Assembly (NCBI RefSeq): GCF_024752355.1 | Contig: NZ_JANTHZ010000013.1 | Coordinates: 123,115 to 187,114 of the forward strand | Origin: Ancylobacter mangrovi | GTDB lineage: Bacteria; Pseudomonadota; Alphaproteobacteria; Rhizobiales; Xanthobacteraceae | Direction of reading: 5' to 3' | DNA length: 64,000 nucleotides | Shown here: in pieces, positions 10,069 through 24,633 of the stretch | Position numbering within the stretch: the first letter of the stretch is position 1 | How the letters are laid out: each line of letters starts with the position of its first letter | The notes under the pieces: model-generated | Told to the model about the DNA's origin: nothing | The model's input: the letters and a program-made list of their open reading frames with translations, nothing else | Database searches by the model: none | Translations under genes and position numbers: made by a program

Positions 10069-11466
10069 ATGACGGCGAAAGTGCACCCGGTGGACGAGCG
10101 GCTCCCCTGGCCGCGGCTGACCACGCTCGGTCTCCAGCATGTGCTGGTCATGTATGCCGGCGCGGTGGCGGTGCCGCTCATCGTCGGGCGCGCGCTGAAG
10201 CTGGCGCCGGAGGACGTCGCCTTCCTCATCAGCGCGGACCTGTTCACCTGCGGCATCGCCACGCTGATCCAGAGCATCGGCTTCCCGGGCGTGGGCATCC
10301 GCCTGCCGGTGATGATGGGTGTCACCTTCGCTTCGGTCGGGCCGATGCTCTCCATCGCCACCACCGGCGACATCGGCATTCTCGGCATCTACGGGGCGGT
10401 CATCGCGGCCGGCATCTTCGGCATCGTCATCGCGCCCTTCGTCTCGCGGCTGCTGCCGCTGTTCCCGCCGGTGGTGACGGGCACCATCATCATGGTGATC
10501 GGCATTTCGCTGATGCGGGTGGGCATCAACTGGGCCGGCGGCGGGCTGCCAACGCTGACGCGGGTGGTGGACGGCGAGCGCGGCGCCTTTCCCAATCCGG
10601 CCTACGGCCAGCTCGGCGGGCTCGCCATCGCGCTGTTCGTGCTTCTCGCCATCCTCGCCCTGACCCGGTGGGGAAGGGGCTTCGTCGCCAATGTCGCGGT
10701 GCTGCTCGGCATCGTCGCCGGCTGCGTGCTGGCGAGCGCCATCGGCGTGATGCACTTCGACAAGGTGGCCGCAGCGCCCTGGTTCGGCGTCGTGGTGCCG
10801 TTCCATTTCGGCGTGCCGGAATTCCATCTCGTGCCGGCGCTGACCATGTGCCTCGTCATGATCGTGGTGATGATCGAATCGCTCGGCATGTTCCTCGCGC
10901 TCGGGGAGATGACCGGCCGGCACATCGACCGCGCCGCCCTCACGGCGGGCCTGCGCGCGGACGGCGTCGGCACGCTGTTCGGCGGCATCTTCAACACCTT
11001 CCCCTACACCTCGTTCTCGCAGAATGTCGGCCTGGTCGGCGTCACGGGCGTACGCTCGCGCTATGTGACGGCGGCGGGCGGGGTCATCATGCTCGCGCTC
11101 GGGCTGCTGCCGAAGATGGCCGCCATCGTCGAGGCGGTGCCGCAGGTGGTGCTCGGCGGGGCGGGGTTGGTGATGTTCGGCATGGTCGCCGCCACCGGCG
11201 CGCGCATCCTCACCGCGGTCGATTTCCGCGACAACCGGTTCAACCTCTACGTCGTCGCCGTTTCGGTCGGCTTCGGCATGATCCCGCAGGTCGCGCCGAA
11301 CTTCTTCCGGAACCTGCCGCACGCCCTGCATCCGCTGCTCGAATCCGGCATCCTGCTGGCGGCGATCTCGGCGGTGCTGCTGAATGCCTTCTTCAACGGC
11401 GTGCGCAGCGCCGAGGAGGCGGAGCGCGAGGTGGCCGCGGCGGCGGCTGCCGCAGAGCACGGCTGA
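10069..11466 (+). CDS. NCS2-family purine (uric acid or xanthine) permease
   Basis: A polytopic membrane protein of 465 residues in the nucleobase:cation symporter-2 family, which imports purines or uracil with a proton. The N-terminal GLQHVLVMYAGAVAVPLIVG and the NCS2 signature QNVGLVGVTG (about residue 320) are visible. A Gly after the signature Thr is typical of the xanthine/urate branch, so uric acid or xanthine is more likely than uracil. ATG 10069 has GGAGG about 6 nt upstream; the open frame continues upstream without family sequence. puuE (allantoinase-type) lies 39 kb away and could share the pathway, but the two are not linked. Confidence 0.85.
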   Translation: MTAKVHPVDERLPWPRLTTLGLQHVLVMYAGAVAVPLIVGRALKLAPEDVAFLISADLFTCGIATLIQSIGFPGVGIRLPVMMGVTFASVGPMLSIATTGDIGILGIYGAVIAAGIFGIVIAPFVSRLLPLFPPVVTGTIIMVIGISLMRVGINWAGGGLPTLTRVVDGERGAFPNPAYGQLGGLAIALFVLLAILALTRWGRGFVANVAVLLGIVAGCVLASAIGVMHFDKVAAAPWFGVVVPFHFGVPEFHLVPALTMCLVMIVVMIESLGMFLALGEMTGRHIDRAALTAGLRADGVGTLFGGIFNTFPYTSFSQNVGLVGVTGVRSRYVTAAGGVIMLALGLLPKMAAIVEAVPQVVLGGAGLVMFGMVAATGARILTAVDFRDNRFNLYVVAVSVGFGMIPQVAPNFFRNLPHALHPLLESGILLAAISAVLLNAFFNGVRSAEEAEREVAAAAAAAEHG

Positions 11467-11618
11467 GTTGCATTGCAAGGTGCGCTTACACTTTGTGAAA
11501 CCCTTTCGTTCAATGTCGGTGCTAGACAGATGACATGGCGGCGCGCGGTCCCCCCGCGCGGCCGCCCTCGTTCGATGGTCGGCGCCCCCAGAGGCCGCCG
11601 ATCCGTGAGGGGCTGAAG

Positions 11619-12964
<1,346 letters not shown>

Positions 12965-12965
<1 letters not shown>

Positions 12966-12983
12966 CGGCGGCGCGGCCGCCGT
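12965..12983 (+). terminator. Hairpin at the glmM stop, possible terminator
   Basis: An 8-bp GC stem (ACGGCGGC with GCCGCCGT) with a 3-nt loop begins at the last base of the glmM stop. There is no T-run, so intrinsic termination is uncertain. It lies between convergent glmM and choV. Confidence 0.35.
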
Positions 12984-13018
12984 TCTGCCGGGGAGGTAGC
13001 CCGCAGTCGCGGACCTGC

Positions 13019-14212
<1,194 letters not shown>

Positions 14213-14226
14213 GGATGCCTCCCCGC

Positions 14227-15078
14227 TCAGTTCTTGCGCGAGCGGCGCTCAGGCCGCTTGCACACGCGGTCGAGCACGATCGCCAGCACGACGATGGCGA
14301 GCCCGGCCTCGAAGCCCATAGCGATGTTGACGGAATTGAGCGCGCGCACCACCGGCTTGCCGAGCCCGTCGGCGCCGACCAGCGCCGCGATCACCACCAT
14401 GGAAAGGCTGAGCATGATGCACTGGGTCACGCCGGCCATGATGGTGGGCAGCGCATGGGGCAACTCCACCTTGAACAGGAGCTGCGTCGGGGTGGCGCCG
14501 AACGCCTTGCCCGCCTCGTGCAGCGCTGGCGGCACCGAGGAGATGCCGAGATGCGTGAGGCGGATCGGGGCGGGGATGGAGAAGATGACGGTCGAGATCA
14601 GCCCCGGCACCGCGCCCAGCCCGAACAGCACCAGCGTCGGGATCAGGTAGACGAAGGTGGGGATGGTCTGCATCAGGTCGAGGATCGGCCGGATGGCGGT
14701 GTAGAGCCAGGGGCGGTGGGCTGCAGCGATGCCGATCGGCACGCCGACGATGACGCAGACGAGGGTCGCGCAGATGACGAGCGAGAGCGTCTCCATCGTC
14801 GCCTCCCAGTAGCCGAGATTGGCCACCAGCAGCAGCGCGGCGAGGATGAAGACGGTGAGCCCGATCGAGCGGTGCACCAGCCACGCGGCGAGGGCGAACA
14901 GCGCGATCAGCAGCAGCGGCGGCACCCAGAGCAGCACGGCGGTGAAGCCGCCGATGAGCCCGCCGAGCACCAGCGAGATGAAGTCGAAGACGTTCTGCCC
15001 GTGGGTCGTCAGCAGGTCGACGAAGTCCCTCAGCCAGAGCCCCAGCGGGATCTTGTGATCGGTCAGCCAGTCATACAT
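14227..15078 (-). CDS. choW: Choline ABC transporter permease ChoW
   Basis: An inner-membrane permease of 283 residues in the ProW/OpuAB class with about six hydrophobic segments. The BPD-transport region includes DLMQTIPTFVYLIPTLVLFG and the coupling-loop type sequence EAGKAFGATPTQLLFKVELP. It forms the channel of the ChoXWV importer. It lies between choX and choV on the same strand. The 200-nt gap from choX is longer than usual within an operon and holds only GC-rich sequence. Confidence 0.9.
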   Translation of the reverse strand: MYDWLTDHKIPLGLWLRDFVDLLTTHGQNVFDFISLVLGGLIGGFTAVLLWVPPLLLIALFALAAWLVHRSIGLTVFILAALLLVANLGYWEATMETLSLVICATLVCVIVGVPIGIAAAHRPWLYTAIRPILDLMQTIPTFVYLIPTLVLFGLGAVPGLISTVIFSIPAPIRLTHLGISSVPPALHEAGKAFGATPTQLLFKVELPHALPTIMAGVTQCIMLSLSMVVIAALVGADGLGKPVVRALNSVNIAMGFEAGLAIVVLAIVLDRVCKRPERRSRKN

Positions 15079-15278
15079 GGGGTCCGGCCTCGAATGCGGG
15101 TTGAAGCGAAGGGCGCGGCCGCTCGGCCGTCACCGCGGGAGCCGCCCGCCCGCCGGCAGCGCCGGCGGAACGGGTCAACGCAAGGTGGCCTGCGCCCGCC
15201 CGGGTGCCCGACCGTGTACGCGGCGCCTGCGCCGGGCCCGAAGCGGGCCACTCCCGCCGGGGACGGGGGCGCCGGCGT

Positions 15279-16244
15279 TCAGAGGCCGACGCTGGCCTTC
15301 ACCGCGGGAACCGCGGGCTTGCCGTCGATCGTGGTCACGCCGGCGAGCCAGGGCTCCCACACCGTCGGGTTGGCCTTCAGCCACTTCGCCGCCGCCTTGG
15401 ACGGCTCCATGCCGTCGAACAGGATGTAGCCCATCACCACGTTCTCGGCGTCGAGCGAGAACTTCAGGTTCTTGATCAGCGCGCCGACATTGGGGCACTC
15501 GCTGACATAGCCCGCGCGGGTGTTGGTGTAGACCGTGGCGCCGCCATAGTTGGGGCCGAACACGTCGTCGCCGCCCGACAGGTAGCTCATCTTGTACTTG
15601 GAGTTCATCGGGTGCGGCTCCCAGCCGAGGAAGACGATGGCCTCCTTGCGCTTGGTGGCGCGCTCGACCTGGGCCAGCATGCCCTGCTCGCTGGATTCGA
15701 CGAGGTCGAAGCCCTTCAGGCCGAACTTGTCGTCCTTGATCATGTCAAGGATCAGCCGGTTGCCGTCATTGCCCGGCTCGATGCCGTAGATCTTGCCGTC
15801 GAGCTTGTCGCGGAACTTGGCGATGTCGGCGAAGGACTTCAGCCCCTCGTCATAGAGATAAGTCGGCACGGCGAGCGTGTACTTGGCGCCTTCGAGGTTC
15901 ACGCCGATGATGTCGACGCTCTTGTCCTCGCGATAGGGGGCGAGGTCGGCCTCCATGGTCGGCATCCAGTTGCCGAGGAACACGTCGATGTCCTTGGTCT
16001 GCATGGACTTGTAGGTCACCGGCACCGAAAGGACCTGGGTCTTGGTCGTGTAGCCCAGCGCCTCGAGGATCGCCGAGGTGACGGCGGTGGTGGCGGTGAT
16101 GTCGGTCCAGCCGACATCGGCGAAGCGCACCGTCTTGCAGGCCGCGGGCTCGGCGGCCGCGGCGCGGGGCGTGGGAAGGGCGAGGGTGAGACTGAGGGCG
16201 GCGGCGGCCATGAGTCCCGCGGATACGAATTTCAAGCTGCGCAT
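15279..16244 (-). CDS. choX: Choline ABC transporter substrate-binding protein ChoX
   Basis: A periplasmic binding protein of 321 residues (OpuAC type). The signal peptide (MRSLKFVSAGLMAAAALSLT, cleaving near AAA-EPA) is followed by the conserved VRFADVGWTDITATTAVTS and VFLGNWMPTM segments. In Sinorhizobium the homologue binds choline with high affinity. The start was set at the signal peptide; an ATG 7 codons upstream (16265) is also possible. It is transcribed divergently from betI-betB, and a perfect 16-nt palindrome lies about 240 nt upstream, so repression by BetI in common with the bet genes is a reasonable inference. Confidence 0.9.
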   Translation of the reverse strand: MRSLKFVSAGLMAAAALSLTLALPTPRAAAAEPAACKTVRFADVGWTDITATTAVTSAILEALGYTTKTQVLSVPVTYKSMQTKDIDVFLGNWMPTMEADLAPYREDKSVDIIGVNLEGAKYTLAVPTYLYDEGLKSFADIAKFRDKLDGKIYGIEPGNDGNRLILDMIKDDKFGLKGFDLVESSEQGMLAQVERATKRKEAIVFLGWEPHPMNSKYKMSYLSGGDDVFGPNYGGATVYTNTRAGYVSECPNVGALIKNLKFSLDAENVVMGYILFDGMEPSKAAAKWLKANPTVWEPWLAGVTTIDGKPAVPAVKASVGL

Positions 16245-16486
16245 CGTTGCTGTTCCCGTTTGCATCCTGGCGGGATCCTGGATCCGGGCGGCCATCACGC
16301 CAAGCCCGCCACGACCCGTCTCGACAAGTCGGAGTCCGCACGCCGGTCGCGTCGAGCGGGGTAACCGCTCCGCCGGGCGGCGCCGCGACGGGCCCCGACG
16401 GCACGCGAACGCGAACGACTCTGGCAGCATCGCAGGGCTGATGCGAGCACCAGCCCGATACCGGATGCGGCCTCTGGAGGCTTCTT

Positions 16487-16502
16487 TTGAATAAGTATTC
16501 AA
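16487..16502. promoter_or_regulatory. Perfect palindrome, candidate BetI operator on the choX side
   Basis: TTGAATAAGTATTCAA: two 7-nt arms with a 2-nt spacer. TetR-family BetI proteins are known to bind TTGAA/TTCAA-type palindromes near bet promoters. Position in the AT-rich choX-betI gap fits. Confidence 0.6.
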
Positions 16503-16663
16503 TACGCCTATTCCGCATTTGTCACGCGTAATTTTTACCCACGTACCCGCTGATTCATGCGCTCATTCCGGGCATTTTGGTCCGATGCGCCGGCGCGCTT
16601 GAACCTTTGCGACACAAGGAGCGAGGCTACATGAGGGGACTTTGCGCCCTCGGGCAATCGATG

Positions 16664-16683
16664 TATTGTTCAGACATTCAATA
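16664..16683. promoter_or_regulatory. Imperfect palindrome, candidate BetI operator on the betI side
   Basis: TATTGTTCAGACATTCAATA: outer arms TATTG and CAATA with 10 nt between. It shares ATTCAATA with the perfect palindrome at 16487-16502. It lies 40 nt upstream of the chosen betI start, where a repressor could block its own transcript. Confidence 0.55.
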
Positions 16684-16722
16684 ATGCCCATTCAGCGGTG
16701 CGACCGCCCGATCAGGGAGACG

Positions 16723-18908
<2,186 letters not shown>

Positions 18909-18909
<1 letters not shown>

Positions 18910-20576
18910 TGAGCGCCGCCGCCGAGAGCTTCGACTATGTGATCATCGGCGCCGGCTCGGCGGGCTGCGTGCTGGCCGACCGGCTGAGCGCGGACGGCAG
19001 CCGCCGCGTTCTGGTGCTGGAATATGGCGGTTCGGACCGCTCCATCTTCATCCAGATGCCGAGCGCGCTCTCCATCCCGATGAACATGAAGAAGTACAAC
19101 TGGATGTACGAGACCGAGCCGGAGCCGGGGCTCGGCGGGCGCCGGCTGCACTGCCCGCGCGGCAAGGTGCTCGGCGGCTCCTCGTCGATCAACGGCATGG
19201 TCTACATGCGCGGCGCGCCGCAGGATTTCGACCGCTGGCAGGAGGAGGGGGCGCAGGGCTGGTCCTATGCCGACGTGCTCCCCTATTTCCGCCGCGCCGA
19301 GGGACGGCGCGAGGGCGGCGACGAGTATCGCGGCGGCGAGGGCCCGCTCGGCACCAGCTACGGCACGCTGAAGAACCCGCTCTACGGCGCCTTCGTCGAG
19401 GCGGCGCGACAGGCCGGCTATCCGGCGAGCGAGGACGTCAACGGCTACCGGCAGGAAGGCTTCGGCCGGATGGACATGACCGTGAAGAACGGCGTGCGCT
19501 GGTCGGCGGCCAATGCCTATCTCAAGCCGGCGCTCAAGCGCCCCAACCTCAAGGTCGAGACCGGCGCGCGGGTGCAGCGCATCCTGTTCGAGGGGCGCCG
19601 CGCGGTCGGCGTCGCCTATGCGCGCGGCAGCCAGAGCTTCACCGTGCGCGCCGCGCGCGAGGTCATCCTCGCAGGCGGGCCGATCAACTCGCCGCAATTG
19701 CTCAAGCTTTCCGGCGTCGGCCCGGCGGACGAGTTGAAGGCGCACGGCATCGAGGTGGTGGCGCACCGGCCCGGCGTCGGCGAGAACCTGCAGGACCATC
19801 TCGAATATTACTTCCAGTTCGCCTGCACGCAGCCGATCTCGCTCTATGCGCATATGGGGCTGTTCGCGCGCGGGCTGATCGGCGCGCGCTGGCTGCTGAC
19901 CGGGCAGGGGCTCGGCGCCACCAATCATTTCGAGACCTGCGGCTTCATCCGCTCGCGCCCGGGCATCGCCTCGCCCGACATCCAGTTCCACTTCCTCCCG
20001 CTCGCCGTCACCTATGACGGCAAGGGCATGGCGAACGAGCACGGCTTCCAGGCCCATGTCGGGCCGATGCGCTCGAAGAGCCGGGGCTGGGTGCGGCTGA
20101 AATCCGCCGACCCGTTCGAGGTGCCGCGAATCCGGTTCAACTATCTCTCCCATCCCGACGACATGGAGGAGATGCGCGCCAGCGTGCGGCTCACCCGCGA
20201 GATCTTCGCCCAGCCCGCCTTCGATCCCTATCGCGGGCGCGAGATCCAGCCCGGTGCCGACTGCACCTCGGACGAGGACATCGACGCCTTCGTCCGCGCG
20301 CACAGCGAGAGCGCCTATCACCCCTCCTGCACCTGCAAGATCGGGGCGCCCGCCGACCCGATGGCGGTGGTCGACCCGCAGCTCCGGGTGATCGGGGTGG
20401 AGGGGCTGCGCGTGGTGGATTCGTCGGTGATGCCTTCCATCACCAACGCCAACCTCAACGCGCCGACCATCATGATCGGCGAGAAGGGGGCGGACCACAT
20501 TCTCGGCCGGTCGCTGCTGGCGCCGTCCAACGCGCCCTATTACACCGCGCCGAACTGGCGGACCGCGCAGCGCTGA
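18909..20576 (+). CDS. betA: Choline dehydrogenase BetA
   Basis: A GMC-family flavoprotein of 555 residues that oxidises choline to betaine aldehyde. The FAD-binding motif is at the N-terminus (YVIIGAGSAGCVLADRLS), the GMC signature follows (CPRGKVLGGSSSINGMVYMR), and the active-site region near the C-terminus is AYHPSCTCKIG with the second conserved segment NLNAPTIMIGEKGADHI. The ATG overlaps the BetB stop by one base (TGATG), so betB and betA are translationally coupled. The length matches the family. Confidence 0.96.
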
Positions 20577-20589
20577 CGGCCCCGCGCGT

Positions 20590-21363
20590 TCAGCCGCGCA
20601 GCACGCCGATATCGCGCAGATGGGCGAGGATTTCGCGCGCCGCCTCCTCGGGCGGCGGGTCGACCAGCACCCGGCCGCCGCCGCTGGCGGCTTCGGTCGC
20701 GGCCTTCAACCGTTCCGCCGCGCTGGCGCCGGCCGCGCTCTTCGCGATCAGCTTCGGGCGCGGGCGATAGGCGCGCTCCTCGATCGCCCGCTCGCCGCGC
20801 GGGGAGGCGATGCCCGCCCGCTCCTCCACCACGCCCCTGCGCCGCGCGGCATAGGCGAAGGGAAGCGGCGCGGGCGCGGCGGGATGAACGGTGACGAGCG
20901 CGGGCAGGCGCACCATGAGCCGGCGGCGCGCGCCCCTGGGCAGCGCCTGTTCGACCAGCAGCGTGCTGGGCTCCGGCCCCTCGCGCAGCGCGCTCGCATC
21001 GGGGACGACAGGCAGGCCGAGCGCGCGGGCGAGCGCATAGGGCAGGAGGCCGCTGTCCTCGCCGCCCTGTCCGACGCGGCCGGCGAGGACGAGCGCGGAC
21101 TTTTCCGTCCCTAGCGCCGCGATGAGGCTCGCCAGCGGGTCGTCCGCCTCGCCGATTTTGAGATGGACGAGCCGCGCCAGCCCGTGGCCGAGCGCGTCCG
21201 CTATCGTCTCGGATGCCGGGCCGGCATGAAGGCCGGTCATCTCGGCGCCGAGCGCGTTGCCGAGCCCGATCGCCTGCATTTCCACTGGCACCGGGCACGC
21301 TCGGCCCGAGACCGGATGGTGCCCGGCGGAAAGCAGCACGGCCACGTTCATCGGCTCACGCAT
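20590..21363 (-). CDS. etfB: Electron transfer flavoprotein beta subunit of the dimethylglycine system
   Basis: An EtfB-type protein of 257 residues: N-terminal MNVAVLLSAGHHP, the GLGNALGAEMTGLHAG region and the VLAGRVGQGGEDSGLLPY segment of the nucleotide-binding fold. It is divergent from housekeeping ETF beta. With EtfA it would accept electrons from DgcAB and pass them to the quinone pool. ATG 21363 has GGAGG 6 nt upstream and overlaps the etfA stop by 8 nt. It is last in dgcA-dgcB-etfA-etfB and convergent with betA, 13 nt apart. Confidence 0.83.
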   Translation of the reverse strand: MREPMNVAVLLSAGHHPVSGRACPVPVEMQAIGLGNALGAEMTGLHAGPASETIADALGHGLARLVHLKIGEADDPLASLIAALGTEKSALVLAGRVGQGGEDSGLLPYALARALGLPVVPDASALREGPEPSTLLVEQALPRGARRRLMVRLPALVTVHPAAPAPLPFAYAARRRGVVEERAGIASPRGERAIEERAYRPRPKLIAKSAAGASAAERLKAATEAASGGGRVLVDPPPEEAAREILAHLRDIGVLRG

Positions 21364-22606
21364 CGACCGCCTCCGCTTCGCTTTCGCCCGCGCCCGCGTC
21401 GTGCGTCTCCGCGTCGGCGGCCTTCTCGGCGAGCAGGCTCAGCAGCGCCGGCATCACCTTCTGCGCGTCGGCGACGACGGCGAGCCCGGCCCGCTCGATC
21501 ATCGCCGCATGCAGGTCGGTGTTTACCGCGACCACATGCTCGCAGCGTGCCACGCCCTGCAGGTGCTGCGGCGCGCCGGCGATGCCGAGCGCGAAATAGC
21601 AGCGCGCCTCCAGCACCGTGCCGGACGCACCGACCTGCGCGGCGCGCGGCATCAGCCCGGCGTCGCACACCACGCGGCTGGCGCCGGGGGTGGCGTGGAG
21701 CGCCTCGACGAGGTCGTGGAAGCTGGCGAAGTCGGTGATGCCGTTGCCGGCCGAGACCACGAAATCGGCCTCGGCGAGCGGCACGCGCGACGGGTCGGCC
21801 GGCACGTCGTCGGCCGAAAGGATCGCCCCGGGCGGCAGCGGGGGAAAGGCGAAGGCGACCTCGAGCGCCTCGTGCAGCGTGCCGGCATGGGCCGCGGCAG
21901 CATCGGCGGCGAGGGTGAGGAGGCGCGGCGGCACCATGCGCTGCTCGGTGCGCCGGCCGGCGGCGGGGCGGGTAACGGCGCGCGCGGTCAGGCTCTCGGC
22001 GCCGGCGAAGAGCGGCTCGCCGGTGAGCGCGGCGAGGCGGCGGGCGAGATCGCCGCCTTCCGGGCTCTCGGGCAGCAGCACGTGGCGGATGTCGAGGCCG
22101 GCCAGCACGGCCTGCAGCGCCATCGCCCGGGCTTCCGGATCGTAGCCGGTGACGGGCAGGGCCAGCACGCGGTCGGCGCCGGCGCGGGCGAGCTCGTCCG
22201 CCGGCGCGCCGGCAAGCACCAGCACCGCGCCGCCGCCGGCATCGGCCAAGAGGCGCGCGGCGCCGAGGAGCTGGCGGTCGTGCGGGGTGAGACGTCCGCC
22301 GGGCGCGTCGGGCACGGCGGCGACGAGGAAGGCGGGCTCGGGAATGGCGACGAGGCGGGGGCCTGCCTGCGGCTCCGGCGCGCGGGCGGCCGGGGCGAGG
22401 TCGAGGGCGGCGACGCGCTGGGTGCGGTCGAGCCGGAGCCGCGCGGTGCCGGGCACCTGAGCCAGCCGGAACTCCGCGCGCGGGTCGCGGCGCGCCCGTC
22501 CGTGCAGGCCGGACGGCGCGGCAGCGAGGTCGAAGCGCGGGCGCGCCGCGCCCTCGACCCGGTGGCGGGAGCGCTCGCTGCGCGGATCGCGCCGGAGCCG
22601 GCTCAC
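21356..22606 (-). CDS. etfA: Electron transfer flavoprotein alpha subunit of the dimethylglycine system
   Basis: A protein of 416 residues. The N-terminal third is Arg/Ala-rich and poorly conserved. The C-terminal ETF-alpha FAD domain is clear: VVSAGNGI, CDAGLMPRAAQVGASGTVLE, CYFALGIAGAPQHLQG and VAVNTDLHAAMIERAG. It binds FAD and partners EtfB. The start is the GTG at 22606, which overlaps the dgcB stop in a GTGA junction, so the two are coupled. In Pseudomonas a paralogous pair beside dgcAB is known from glycine betaine catabolism. Confidence 0.83.
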   Translation of the reverse strand: MSRLRRDPRSERSRHRVEGAARPRFDLAAAPSGLHGRARRDPRAEFRLAQVPGTARLRLDRTQRVAALDLAPAARAPEPQAGPRLVAIPEPAFLVAAVPDAPGGRLTPHDRQLLGAARLLADAGGGAVLVLAGAPADELARAGADRVLALPVTGYDPEARAMALQAVLAGLDIRHVLLPESPEGGDLARRLAALTGEPLFAGAESLTARAVTRPAAGRRTEQRMVPPRLLTLAADAAAAHAGTLHEALEVAFAFPPLPPGAILSADDVPADPSRVPLAEADFVVSAGNGITDFASFHDLVEALHATPGASRVVCDAGLMPRAAQVGASGTVLEARCYFALGIAGAPQHLQGVARCEHVVAVNTDLHAAMIERAGLAVVADAQKVMPALLSLLAEKAADAETHDAGAGESEAEAVDA

Positions 22607-24522
22607 GTGGCCGGCTCCCGGGCGCGGGCGGGCATCGCCTCCACCGCCTCCAGCACCAGCTCGGCGATGTCGCGCACCTCGGGCCGGGTGCCGGTGACGC
22701 CTTCGAGCATCGCCGTGCATTGCGGGCAGGCGACGGCGACGATGCCGGCGCCGGTCTGCGCCGCCTGGTCCATGCGGATGTCGGGAATGCGCCGCTCGCC
22801 CTCGATGTCGCTCAGCGGCGCGCCGCCGCCCCCGCCGCAGCACATGGAGCGCCGGCCCGAGCGCTCCATCTCCAGGCGCGCGAGGCCGAGCCGGTCGAGG
22901 AGGCGGCGCGGCGCGTCGATCTCGCCATTGTAGCGGCCGAGATAGCAGGGGTCGTGATAGGTCACGCTCGCCTTCAGCGGCGCCACGCCGAGCCGGCCTT
23001 CCGCAACCAGCTCGTCGAGGAACGCGCTGTGGTGCACCACCTCGTAGATGCCGCCCAGGGCGGGATATTCGTTGCGCAGCACGTGCAGCGCATGCGGGTC
23101 GGGCGTGAGGATGCGGCGGAAGGAATGGCGCGCCAGCGTCGCGATGTTCGCGCGGGCGAGGCGCTGGAAGGTCGCCTCGTCGCCGAGGCGCCGGGCGATG
23201 TCGCCGCAGTCGCGCTCCTCCTCGCCCAGCACGGCGAAGTCGACGCCGGCGAGGTGCAGCAGCCGCACCAGCGCGCGCAGCGTGCGGCCGTAGCGAAGGT
23301 CATAGGCGCCCTCGCCGAGCCAGAGCAGCACCTCGGCGCCGGCCCTGGCGGATATGAGCGGCAGGTCGAGCCCGGCGGCGAAGTCGGTGCGGGCGGCAAG
23401 CGGGCGGCCCTGCGGCTCGTCGGCATAGCGCAGCTCGGCGAGCGGGGCGGCGGCCTTTTCGGGCAGCGCGCCGAGCTCCAGCGTCTGGAAGCGGCGCAGC
23501 GCGACGATGGCATCGACATGCTCGATCATCATCGGGCATTCCTCGACGCAGGCGCGGCAGGTGGTGCAGGACCACAGCGTGTCCGGGTGGATCATCGCGC
23601 CGGCGCCGACGATCGGCAGGTCCGGCCCGCCGATGCCGGCGACCTCGCGCGCATGCGGGTAGGGGCTGCCGGCATAGGCCACGTTGGTCGCGCCCGGCAC
23701 CATGGAGGTGGCGAGGTCCTGGATCAACCGCTTGGGGTTCAGCGGCTGGCCGGCGGCGAAGGCCGGGCAGGCGACCTCGCAGCGTCCGCACTGGATGCAG
23801 GCATCGAAGCCGGCGAGCCGGTTCCAGGCGAAGTCGGCCGGGGTGGCGACGCCGAGGCGCGGCGCCTCGAGGTTCAGCGGGGCGAGCGCCGTCTCGCGCC
23901 GCCCCTCGAAGCGCGCCGCGCGCGGATGGGCGACGAGATGCAGCGCGCCGGCGAAGGCGTGGCGCATCGGCCCGCGGTCGAGCTGCATGGCGAGGCCGAG
24001 CCCGCCCGCGGCGGCGAGCCACAGGCCCGGCCAGGCGAGCGGCCAGACCGATCCCGCCAGCGCCGCGTCGAGCGCGACCAGGAAGGCGCCGCCGGCATAG
24101 GCGGCGAGCAGGAACGGCAGGCGCTGGAATTTTCCGCCCGACAGCCGTGCCGGCCTTTCCGGATAGCGCCGCCGCCCGACCATGAAGCCGCCGGCGAGCG
24201 CCACCGCGAAGGCGAGCGCGACCAGTGCCCAGAACAGCCGCGAGCCGCCGAGCGGGGGGAGCAGCGCCAGCAGCGCGAGGGCCGAGCCGCCCAGCAGGCC
24301 GCCGGCGGCGAGCGCGTGCATGCGCGCGGCATAGGGGTCGCGGCCGACGACGTGGTGGACGTCGACGAGGTAGCGCTTGGGCAGCGCCATCAGGCCGCGC
24401 ATCCAGTCGACCTTCGCCGGCCGGCCCGCGCGCCACAGCCGGGCCCGTCCACCGGCCATGACGGCGGCGATCGCCGCGAGGGCGAGGATCGCCAGCGAAA
24501 GGCTGAAGGCGGCCTCCGTCAT
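22603..24522 (-). CDS. dgcB: Dimethylglycine catabolism protein DgcB, membrane Fe-S protein
   Basis: A protein of 639 residues: N-terminal membrane helices (to about residue 190), then two ferredoxin-type clusters, CIQCGRCEVACPAF near 241 and CTTCRACVEECPMM near 317, then CCG domains of the heterodisulfide-reductase type (YHDPCYLGRYNGE and SMCCGGGGGAPL near 560). DgcB is needed with DgcA for dimethylglycine demethylation and probably carries electrons to EtfAB or the membrane. A strong GGGAGG precedes ATG 24522. dgcA ends 111 nt upstream. Confidence 0.9.
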   Translation of the reverse strand: MTEAAFSLSLAILALAAIAAVMAGGRARLWRAGRPAKVDWMRGLMALPKRYLVDVHHVVGRDPYAARMHALAAGGLLGGSALALLALLPPLGGSRLFWALVALAFAVALAGGFMVGRRRYPERPARLSGGKFQRLPFLLAAYAGGAFLVALDAALAGSVWPLAWPGLWLAAAGGLGLAMQLDRGPMRHAFAGALHLVAHPRAARFEGRRETALAPLNLEAPRLGVATPADFAWNRLAGFDACIQCGRCEVACPAFAAGQPLNPKRLIQDLATSMVPGATNVAYAGSPYPHAREVAGIGGPDLPIVGAGAMIHPDTLWSCTTCRACVEECPMMIEHVDAIVALRRFQTLELGALPEKAAAPLAELRYADEPQGRPLAARTDFAAGLDLPLISARAGAEVLLWLGEGAYDLRYGRTLRALVRLLHLAGVDFAVLGEEERDCGDIARRLGDEATFQRLARANIATLARHSFRRILTPDPHALHVLRNEYPALGGIYEVVHHSAFLDELVAEGRLGVAPLKASVTYHDPCYLGRYNGEIDAPRRLLDRLGLARLEMERSGRRSMCCGGGGGAPLSDIEGERRIPDIRMDQAAQTGAGIVAVACPQCTAMLEGVTGTRPEVRDIAELVLEAVEAMPARAREPAT

Positions 24523-24633
24523 CGGCGCCTCCCGAGGGGGCCCTGCCGGAATGCTATCCCGGCGTGCACGGGCGTGCGGGAGGGGGGGGTGTCCATGGCT
24601 CCGGCCCCTGTCCGCGCGGCGCCCATGGCCGCC

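Larger units (their letters stand above)
16245..16722. promoter_or_regulatory. Divergent choX / betI-betB control region
   Basis: About 480 nt without a gene, holding promoters for both directions. The stretch 16485-16690 is clearly more AT-rich than its surroundings and contains two related palindromic sites (listed separately) that share ATTCAATA. The choX mRNA would have a leader of over 200 nt if it starts near the first site. I do not see another conserved structure in it. Confidence 0.6.

Noticed and set aside
15079..15278. Possible small gene between choX and choW
   Set aside because: Only GC-rich shadow translation; no ribosome site or conserved start. Probably an untranslated spacer.
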